The notes under the pieces: model-generated
Told to the model about the DNA's origin: nothing
The model's input: only the letters and a program-made list of their open reading frames with translations
Databases searched by the model: none
From: Bubalus kerabau
Taxonomy: Eukaryota; Chordata; Mammalia; Artiodactyla; Bovidae
Assembly (NCBI RefSeq): GCF_029407905.1
Contig: NC_073624.1
Span: 108,252,001-108,316,000, forward strand
DNA: 64,000 nucleotides
Reading direction: 5' to 3'
Program-made: the position numbers and the translations under genes
Shown: piece after piece, positions 55,902-64,000 of the stretch
Layout: every line of letters begins with the position of its first letter
How positions within the stretch are numbered: the first letter of the stretch is position 1

Positions 55902-55944
55902 AAAGATTTGCCAGAGATACACCATGTTCTTGGATTGGAAGAAT

Positions 55945-57964
55945 AGACTCAATACCCCTTGAGTAGATTCAAGGGATTAGATCTGATAGACAGAGTGCCT
56001 GAAGAACTATGACAGAGGTTCATGATATTGAACAGAAGGCAGTGATCAAAACCATACCCAAGAAAAAGAAATGCAAAAAGGCAAAATGGTTATCTGAGGA
56101 GGCCTTACAAATAGCTGTGAAAAGAAGAGATGCTAAAGGCAAAGGAGAAAAGGAAAGATATACCCATTTGAATGCAGAGTTCCAAGAATAGCAAGGAGAG
56201 ATAAGAAAGTCTTCCTCAGTGATCAGTGCAAAGAATAAAAGAAAGCAATAGAATGGGAAAGACTAGAGATCTCTTCAAGAAAATTAGAGATACCAAGGGA
56301 ACATTTCATGCAAAGATGGGCACAATAAAGGACAGAAATGGTAGGGACCTAACAGAAGCAAAAGACTTGAAGAAGAGGAAAACTACAGAAAAACTATACA
56401 CAGAAAAACTATAAAAAAGATCTTCATGACTCAGATAACCGCGATAGTGTGATCACTCACTTAGAGCCAGACATCCTGGAATGCAAAATCAAGTGGGCCT
56501 TAGGAAGTATCACTATGAACAAAGCTAGTGTAGGTGATGGAATTCCAGTTGAGCTACTTCAACTCCTAAAAGATGATGTTGTTAAAGTGCTGCACTCAAT
56601 ATGCCACCAAATTTGGAAAATGCAGCAGTGGCCACAGGACTGGAAAAGGTCAGTTTTCATTTCAATCCCAAAGAAAGACAATGCCAAAGAATGTTCAAAC
56701 TACTGCACAATTTCATTCATTTCACATGCTAGCAAAGTAATGCTCAAAAATCTCCAAGCCAGGCTTCAGCAGTGTTTTATAATTTTATATGTTCATGTTG
56801 GTTTTAGAAAAGGTAGAGGAACCAGAGATTAAATTGCCAACATTCAGTGGATCATAGTAAAGGCAAGATAATTCCAGTAAAACATCTACTTCTGCTTTAT
56901 TGATTACACCAAAGCCTTTGACTGTGTGGATCACCACAAACTGTGGAATATTCTTAAAGAGATGGGAATACCAGACCACCTGACCTGTCTCCTGAGAAGA
57001 CTGTATGCAGGTCAAGAAGCAACAGTTAGAATCAGACATGGAACACACTGGTTTGAAATTGGGAAAGGAGCATGTTAAGGCTGTACATTGTTACCCTGCA
57101 TATTTAACTCATTTGCAGAGTACGTCATGGGAAATGCTGGGCTGGGTGAAGCACAAGTTGGAATTAAGATGCCAGGAGAAATATCAATAACCTCTCATAT
57201 GCAGATGACTCCACCCTATGGCAGAAAGCGAATATGAACTAAAGAGCCCCTTGATGAAAGTGAAAAGAGGAGAGTGGAAATGTTGGCTTAAAACTCAATA
57301 TTCCAAAAACTAAGATCATGGTATCCGTCCCATCACTTCATGGCAAATAGATGGGGAAAGAATGGAAACAGTGACAGACTTTATCTTCTTGGGATTGAAA
57401 ATCACTGCAGATGGTGACTGCAGCCAAGAGATTAAAAGACATTTGCTCCTTGGAAGAAAAGCTATGACAAACCTAGACAATTTATAAAGCAAAGATATTA
57501 CTTAGCCAACAAAGGTCCGTCTAGTCAAAGCTATGGTTTTTCCAGTAGTCATGTATGGATGTAAGAAAGCTGAGCACTGAAACATTGATGCTTTTGAACT
57601 GTGGTGTTGGAGAAGATTCTTGGGAGTCCCTTGGACTTCAAGGAGATCCAACCAGTCCATCCTAAATGAAATCAGCCCTGAATATTCATTGGTAGGACAG
57701 ATGCTGAAGTTGAAATTCCAGTATTTTGGCCACCTGATGTGAAGAACTGACTCATTTGAAAAAACCCTGATGCTGGGAAAGATTGAAAGCAGGTGGTGAA
57801 CAAGATGATAAAGCATCAGATATTTTGATGGCATCACCAAGTTGATGGACATGAGTTTAAGCCAACTCCAGGTGTTCATAATGAGCAGGGAAGCCTGGTG
57901 TGCTGCAGTCCATGAGGTTGCAAAGAGTCAGACATGACTGAGCCACTGAAGTGAACTGAACTGT
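55945..57964 (+). pseudogene. BovB (RTE) LINE, 2 kb, nested in L1; degraded RT
   Basis: This is the longest BovB in the window. Sense-strand pieces appear in domain order. A lysine-rich linker (frame 56009-56191, IPKKKKCKKAKW) and a second linker piece (56226-56414) come first. The RT start follows (56449-56832, with the GDGIPVELLQ and FRKGRGTRD segments). Then come 'tattgattacaccaaagcctttgactgtgtgg' (RT motif A region, about 56900) and YADD at 57198-57209. The C-terminal region ends in GAACTGAACTG (57953-57963). Frameshifts and stops separate each piece, and the endonuclease is missing. TSD copies attggaagaat (55934-55944) and attggaagcat (57965-57975) prove insertion into the L1. Confidence 0.94.
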
Positions 57965-59150
57965 ATTGGAAGCATCAATATTGTGAAAATGACCATACTT
58001 ACCCAAATCAATCTATAGATTCAGTGCAATTCCTATAAAACTATCAATGATATTTCTCACAGAACTGGAAAAAATACTTTCACAATTTGTATGAAAACAC
58101 AAAAGACCCTGAATAGCTAAAGCAATCTTGAGAAAGAAGAATAGAGCTGGAAGAATTAACCTTCCTGATTTCAGACTATAATATAAAGCTATAATCATCA
58201 ATACAGCATGGTACTGGCACAAGAACAGAAATACAGACCAACAAAACATGATAGAAAGACTGAAGATAAATCGCCAGACCTATAGGCAGCTTATCTTTGA
58301 CAAAGGTGGCAAATACATACAGTGGAGAAAAAGTAGTCTCTTCAACAAATGATTTTTCAGAAGTTGGGCAGCTACATGCAGAAGAATGAAATTTGAGCAC
58401 TTCTTAACACCATACACAAAAAGAAACTCAAAATAGATTAAGGACTAAATGTAAGATCAGCAACTATAAAACTCTTAGAGGAAAACACATAGGCTGAACA
58501 CTCTTTGATATAAATCACAGAAAGATTTTTATGACCCACCTTCAAGAGTAATTGACATACAAATAAACAAATGGGCCCTAATTGAACTTAAAAGATTTTG
58601 CACAATGAAGGAAACTATAAGCAAGGTGAAATGACAGCTCTCAGAATGGGAGAAAACAGCCACAAATGAAACAACTGATGAAGGATTAACCTCCAAAATA
58701 TATAAGCAGCTCCTGCAGCTCAATACCAGTAAAACAAACAACCCAATCAAAAAGTAAGCAGAAGACCTAAACAGACATTTCTCCAAAGAAGATATACAAA
58801 TGGTTAATAAACATGAAAAGATGCTCAACATCACTCATTATTAGAGAAATGCAAATCAAAACTACAATAAGATAACATCTCACACCAGTCTGAATGGCCA
58901 TCATCAAAAAATCTACAAACAATAAATGCTGGACAGGAAGTGGAGAAAAGGGAATCCTTTTGCTCTGTTAGTCGGAATGCAAACTGATACAGCCACTATG
59001 GAGAACTATGCAATTTCCTTAAAAACTTGGAATAAAACTATCATATGACCCAGCAGTCCCACTATGTGCACATACCCTCAGGAAACCATAACTGAAAAAG
59101 ACACAAATACCCTAATGTTCATTGCAGCATTATTTACAATAGTTGGACAT

Positions 59151-59352
59151 AAAAGACTCTGATGCTGGGAGGGATTGGGGGCAAGAGGAGAAGGGGATGA
59201 CAGAGGATGAGATGGCTGGATGGCATCACTGACTCGATGGATGTGAGTCTGAGTGAACTCCGGGAGTTGGTGATGGACAGGGAGGCCTGGCGTGCTGGCA
59301 TTCATGGGGTCGCAAAGAGTCGGACACGACTGAGCGACTGAACTGAACTGAA
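59151..59352 (+). repeat. Young BovB 3' tail nested in L1
   Basis: About 200 bases ending CTGAACTGAACTGAA. The hexamer ggacat flanks it (59145-59150 and 59353-59358). The CpG-containing segments (gtcggacacgactgagcg) are intact, indicating a more recent insertion than the 2-kb BovB. Confidence 0.93.
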
Positions 59353-59934
59353 GGACATGGAAACAACCTAGATGTCCATTGACAGATGGATGGATAAAGA
59401 AATTGTGGTACACAATGGAATGTTACACAGCTATAAAGAGGAACTCATTTGAATCAGTTCTAATGAGGTAGATGAACCTAGAGTCTATTAAATAGAGTAA
59501 AGGAACTCAGGAAGACAAATACCATCTATTAACGAATATATGTGAAATCTAGAAAAATGGTACTGATGATCCTATTTGCAGGGCAGCAAAGGAGACGCAG
59601 ACATAAAGAACAGGCATAGGCTCACAGTAGGGAAGGGAGAAGGCGGGATGACTTCAGAGAGTAGTACTGAGTTATATACATCACCATATGTAAAGTGCAT
59701 AGCCAGTGGGAATTTACTGTATGAGGTAGGGAACACAAAGCAGATGCTCTGTGACAACAGAGATGGGGAGGGAGGTGGGGGGAAACTTTAAGAGGAAGGG
59801 GGTATATGCATGCTTATGGATGATTCATGTTGATGTATGGCAGAAACCATCACAATATTGTAATCTAATTGTCTTTCAATTAAAAAAATTAAAAAAAAAC
59901 ACACCAAGATTTGCAAAAATTTATTTCTAGGGCT

Positions 59935-59938
<4 letters not shown>

Positions 59939-59969
<31 letters not shown>

Positions 59970-60661
59970 TATTTTATTTTTAAACTTTACATAACTGTAT
60001 TAGATTTGCCAAATATCAAAATGAATCTGCCACAGGTATACATGTGTTCCCCATCCTGAACCCTCCTCCCTCCTCCCTCCCCATTCCATCCCTCTGGGTC
60101 GTCCCAGTGCACCAGCCCCAAGCATCCAGTATCGTGCATCGAACCTGGACTGGCAACTCATTTCATACATGATATTTACATGTTTCAATGCCATTCTCCC
60201 AAATCTTCCCACCCTCTCCCTCTCCCACAGAGTCCATAAGACTGTTCTATACATCAGTGTCTCTTTTGCTGTCTCGTACACAGGGTTATTGTTACCATCT
60301 TTCTAAATTCCATATATATGTGTTAGTATACTGTATTGGTGTTTTTCTTTCTGGCTTACTTCACTCTGTATAATCGGCTCCAGTTTCATCCACCTCATTA
60401 GAACTGATTCAAATGTATTCTTTTTAATGGCTGAATAATACTCCATTGTGTATATGTACCACAGCTTTCTTATCCATTCATCTGCTGATGGACATCTAGG
60501 TTGCTTCCATGTCCTGGCTATTATAAACAGTGCTGCGATGAACATTGGGGTACTCGTGTCTCTTTCCCTTCTGGTTTTCTCAGTGTGTATGCCCAGCAGT
60601 GGGATTGCTGGATCATAAGGCATGTCTATTTCCAGTTTTTTAAGGAATCTCCACACTGTTC
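59939..60661 (-). mobile_element. Young L1 3' end, antisense, T27 tail, perfect 13-bp TSD
   Basis: An uninterrupted run of about 27 T (59938-59964) is followed by the reversed L1 3'UTR and ORF2 end to 'ggaatctccacactgttc'. tctagggctttct occurs exactly at 59926-59938 and 60662-60674. The 117-codon minus-strand frame (60656-60303) is the intact ORF2 C-terminus (for example MPYDPAIPLLGI and MEYYSAIKKN). The pure tail, perfect TSD and open frame mark it as the youngest L1 in the window. Confidence 0.95.
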
Positions 60662-60689
60662 TCTAGGGCTTTCTATATCAATTTGTGAA

Positions 60690-60835
60690 ACATCAATAGT
60701 TCTTATTAAAGATATAGACTCTGGTTCCTACTCTAAAATTTACTGAGTCAGGTAAAGCTTAAAATATTTAAGCTCCTTAAATTATTCTTATGTACATTAA
60801 AATTGAGAACTCCTGATCTACAAAATACAATAGTG
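60690..60835. repeat. Possible hAT-type (MER) DNA-transposon relic
   Basis: 'agactctggttcctactctaaaatttactgagtcagg' and 'ttaaaattgagaactcctgatcta' resemble the end of an old non-autonomous hAT element. Weak. Confidence 0.35.
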
Positions 60836-61052
60836 CATGTGTTTTTATAATTTTTTCACCATGCTTTCCAATTTAGAATTGAGTCCCCCAAATCTGAGAG
60901 TATCAGGAGGCATAGTTACATTAATTTTTCCATTTAATATTTCTATCCTCCATCAAATATCCATTCAGCACTTACTGTGTACTGTCTGAGAATCTGCATT
61001 TGGCACTGCTTGTTTAATGAGCCAAGCACAGTTACCGTTACAGATAATGATG

Positions 61053-61265
61053 CTCTCAGTCGCTCAGTCGTGCCCAACTCTTTGTGCCCGCATGGACTGT
61101 AGCCTGTCAGGCTCCTCTGTCTATGGGATTTTCCAGGCAAGAATATTGGAGTGGGCTTCCATTTCCTCCTCTAGAGGATCTCACAAACTAGGGATCAAAC
61201 CCATGTCTCCTGCATTCCTGCACTGGCAGGCAGAGTCTTTACCACTGAGCCACCTGGGAAGCCCA
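61053..61265 (-). repeat. Bov-tA SINE, antisense, with TSD
   Basis: Body and head are complete, ending 'gagccacctgggaagccc' at 61247-61264. It has an extra 'attcctgc' repeat inside the head (about 61214). The heptamer aatgatg flanks it (61046-61052 and 61266-61272). Confidence 0.93.
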
Positions 61266-61279
61266 AATGATGATGACTA

Positions 61280-61910
61280 GAATACTATTATTATTTTTAA
61301 GACACAAAATAATAGAAGACATAGTCATACAAATCATTACAAATCCATTGTGATATCCTTTTCTTAATTCGGACTCATAGTTTAACTAACATACATTCTT
61401 TGTCACAATATTTAGATAAATATTGTTGGCTTTTAATTAGTATGCAACTTTATATGGTAACATACAGTATTTTACATTTTATTTATTGTTATAAATAATA
61501 TATCCTTGTAATCAAAGAGTCCTAAAAGCATATTAAAATGTAAAGGCTTTTCCCAATAAATTACATATATCAGTTCTAATATATGTGACTTCGCTAGTAC
61601 ATACTTTATTGCTTTCATTGAGCAGTGTACTCAATCATCTAAAATTCATCTGCACACTTTTTACTGTAACAGTTCATCGGAACAAGTTCCTTCAAATGAC
61701 AATTTTTCTAGCTGTTCACATTTACGAAAATGCTAATTCTTTGATGTCAGCAGCCTAGATGATTTTCTCTCCAGTTGCAGATGAAAATAAAACAAGATAC
61801 ATACAGTAATTCTGTTTGACCAATGGGAAAGTGAGCATCTTACCATGAAAGTATCAGTTATGTTAACATGTTCTTTCTTTGCCTGACTGCTTTGCTCATT
61901 TATTTCTAAG
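61280..61910. other. Unassigned AT-rich DNA
   Basis: No recognisable repeat or gene. Confidence 0.4.
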
Positions 61911-61922
61911 ATCAAAATTCTT

Positions 61923-62074
61923 TTTCTATTTTTTTAAATTTAAATTTATTCATTTTAATTAGAGGCTAATTACTTTACAATATTGTATTGGTTTTGCCAT
62001 ACATCAGCATGAATCCACCATGGGTGTACATGTGTTCCCAATCCTGAACCCCCCTCCCACCTCTCTCCCCATAC
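61923..62074 (-). repeat. Short L1 3' end, antisense, with TSD
   Basis: A T-rich tail is followed by 'ttaattagaggctaattactttac' and the C-rich 'gaacccccctcccacc' block, 5'-truncated at 'ccccatac'. caaaattctt lies at 61913-61922 and 62075-62084. Confidence 0.93.
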
Positions 62075-62119
62075 CAAAATTCTTAATAATTATATTCATG
62101 TATTAATTAATTTCTTCAT

Positions 62120-62645
62120 CAAATATTTATTGAGTAATTTGTATGTACCAGGTACTCTTGTAACTGCTCATGATGCCATCATGCAATTTATATTCTGGTA
62201 TTAGGGATAAGAAATCAATTAGGGACAATAAGCATGTTATACGATATATTGGAAAGTAATGCTAAGTGCTTGAAGAAAAATGAAGCTGGATAAGGTAGAG
62301 AAAATTTTAGATGGGAAATAGGCTCTTATTTTATTAATAGATTAAGTGGTAAGTCATCTTAAGAGATAATGAAAATGAACCATGCTATTATCTTGAGGAA
62401 TGTGTTTCCAGGCAGAAGTAACAGCATTTACGAAAGTCCAGGTACAAAACATGCCAGTATGTTTGAGTCATAGCAAATAACTTGCTATAGCTGAAATACA
62501 TTGAAAGAGAAAGAGGGTGATAGAAAGTAACAGCCAAAGGCCAAATTATGCAAGGCTTTCTAAACAAATAGTTTAGCTTTTATCCCAAGGTGATGAAAGT
62601 CTATTGGGAAATTCAATGTAGAAATTGCAGAATCATTTTCCACAG
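62120..62645 (-). repeat. L2 LINE 3' relic, antisense
   Basis: 'tcatcaaatatttattgagtaatttgtatgtaccaggtactc' (62115-62156) and 'tttccaggcagaagtaacagcattta' (62406-62431) follow the reversed 3' part of L2 in order. Old pan-mammalian background. Confidence 0.6.
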
Positions 62646-62649
62646 AATT

Positions 62650-63165
62650 TTATACCAAATATTATTAGAGAAGGCTGACTAGCATTCCATAGAGACTCTA
62701 AAAAATAGACTTTTAAAATTATTGATATAAACTGATCAATATATTTATAAGTGTATATATGAGGTGGTAATAAGAGGGTATCTCTTATAGAGTCATTCAG
62801 GGACACAAACTTACAAAGACTATGCCATCTTCAATATATACCTTCCAAAATTGCTAGAGTATTTTCATCCAATTGGTAAAAGAAGAAAGAGCTAGATGAT
62901 CTCATAAGCGGTCCTTTACAGGAACAGGCCTGAAACTGGTAAGCATTAGTGCCTTAGCAGTCCAAAAGTTAGAACTTATTCACATGGCCATGCCTAACTA
63001 ACTGGTGAGAAATACAGTTTAGTTATGTGGCCAAATGAAGAAAAAAACAGATGGAGTGGTAGACATTTCTGCCATTTCAATATTTTAGGTTTTATAACAT
63101 CATGAGCACTATTTTGTGAATATCATAATCAATTAAATGCACTTATTTTTAAATGTATAATATGA
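62650..63165. other. Unassigned DNA
   Basis: No recognisable repeat or gene. Confidence 0.35.
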
Positions 63166-63167
63166 AG

Positions 63168-63720
63168 AGTTTTGAAAATGTATACATATTTATGTAACCA
63201 CCATCTCAAGCATTTCTGTTATTCCTCAAATCTCCTTCCTCATGTTTTGTAGCTATTCATCTCCACTCTGAATTACAAGCAATCATCTGTTTTCTGTACT
63301 ATAAATTAATTCAGTCATATTTATAATTCCTCATAACAATATGCAGTCTTTAGTATCTGGCTTCTTTCAGCACAGTTTTTTGAGATCATTCAAGTTGCTA
63401 CATGTTTCACTAAATTTCCCTTTTTGTACTGAATAGTATTCCACTGTATACACCCACCAGTTGAATGGACACCTGGCTTATTTCCAGTTTTTCAATATTA
63501 TAAACTATGCTACTATAAACCTTTATATGTAAATATTTATATGAAAATATACTTTAATTTTAGATATTCTAGAGGGTGTGCAATGGTACCTTTGCGATTC
63601 TAATTTGCACATTTATAATGGTTTAAAGGCTTTTTATTAATTTCCTTCATATAAATCAATTATATAGTTTTTCTTATTAGATGTTTCCTATTTTCTAATA
63701 TATGCATTCAATACAATAAA
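63168..63720 (-). repeat. Old L1 relic, antisense
   Basis: 'tgtatacatatttatgtaaccaccatctcaagc', 'gaatagtattccactgtatacacccacc' (about 63431) and 'ttgaatggacacctggcttatttccagtttttc' are the reversed L1 3' region in order. Confidence 0.7.
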
Positions 63721-64000
63721 TTTCCCTGAGTACTGCTTTACCTGAATACAGAAATTATATTACTATGTTTTCATTTTTGTTCATGTCAAATATCATATGA
63801 TTTATGTCCTATGTTTTGTTGTGACTTACATTTTACATTGTACATATGTATAAATGAAACTCCTGTCTTTTTTACCATATGCATACATAAATATACACAC
63901 ATACACATAAATAGAGTGTGTGATGAATTTATCATTTACTTAAGTTGCTTTTCCATTATTTTCATTTTCATTTTTTCTTTAAATACTGGATATGATTTAC

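Larger units (their letters stand above)
55914..59905 (+). pseudogene. L1 ORF2 C-terminal half and 3'UTR, split by two BovB insertions
   Basis: L1 text starts 5'-truncated at 'gatacaccatgttcttggattggaagaat' (about 55915-55944) and jumps over a 2-kb BovB. It resumes at 'catcaatattgtgaaaatgacc' (57973) and runs through ORF2 C-terminal coding to about 59150. A second BovB tail follows (59151-59352), then the ORF2 end and 3'UTR to the A-rich tail at 59880-59900. Total L1 is about 1.77 kb. TSD copies aagatttgcca (55903-55913) and aagatttgca (59906-59915) bound it. Frames are broken throughout. The antisense 101-codon frame (58834-58529) is a shadow. Confidence 0.9.

Noticed and set aside
56449..56832. 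127-codon frame as a functional reverse transcriptase
   Set aside because: It covers only the start of the BovB RT domain. Motif A and YADD lie in other frames after stops, so the element is dead.
60303..60656. 117-codon frame as a novel protein
   Set aside because: It is the C-terminus of L1 ORF2 in the young antisense L1, not a separate gene.
1..64000. CRISPR array, defence island, prophage or other prokaryotic system
   Set aside because: The repeats are dispersed ruminant retroelements, not regularly spaced. No operon structure or prokaryotic-type genes are present.

Overview
This window looks like non-coding chromosomal DNA of a pecoran ruminant, most likely a bovid such as cattle, bison, buffalo, sheep or goat. 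The diagnostic evidence is the repeat set: many BovB (RTE) LINE copies, tRNA-Glu-derived Bov-tA SINEs, BOV-A2 dimers with CTG/CAG tails, CHR-type SINEs and ruminant L1 3' ends. AT content is high, and I found no intact host gene, no tRNA or rRNA gene, no CRISPR array and no bacterial-type operon. All long reading frames fall in retroelements, with one unexplained 108-codon exception at 52990-53316 (-). Family names come from recognising consensus patterns by eye, so boundaries are usually good to about 10-30 bases, and tighter where a target-site duplication (TSD) is given.

Layout. 1-5 kb: old L1 and MER5A-like DNA-transposon relics, an L1 3' end and Bov-tA copies. 6.2-7.7 kb: a BovB copy with a 334-codon antisense frame and an inverted 5' end, then two SINEs. 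10-13 kb: old L1-like DNA interrupted by an L1 3' end, a MaLR-type LTR (itself split by a Bov-tA), a BovB tail and a BOV-A2. 14.6-18.4 kb: SINEs and BovB tails, some nested in old L1. 21-22.2 kb: an L1 3' end followed by old L1 carrying an inverted BOV-A2 trimer. 26.3-30.5 kb: a degraded old L1 ORF2 interrupted by at least five younger insertions. 31.9-35.3 kb: BovB, a MaLR LTR and a 1.5 kb antisense BovB that carries a 60-base L1 tail. 37-38 kb: MIR and CHR SINEs. 38-43.1 kb: the quietest stretch, with only a MIR relic seen. 43-52.6 kb: mixed SINEs, microsatellites, a BovB tail and old L1. 54.1-54.5 kb: BovB with an internal deletion filled by telomere-like sequence. 55.8-60.7 kb: a stack of at least five nested or adjacent LINE insertions. 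61-63.7 kb: Bov-tA, L1 3' end, L2 and old L1.

No conventional gene system is present. The most informative content is how the retroelements inserted and how breaks were repaired: a twin-priming-like BovB inversion, a telomere-repeat filler at a BovB deletion, a tail-to-tail SINE hairpin inside one TSD, a roughly 50-base L1 insertion that reused an earlier L1 target site, and an L1 tail without a visible TSD. The unassigned intervals, especially 25.5-25.8, 38-43 and 53.0-53.3 kb, are where an unrecognised exon or regulatory element could still lie.
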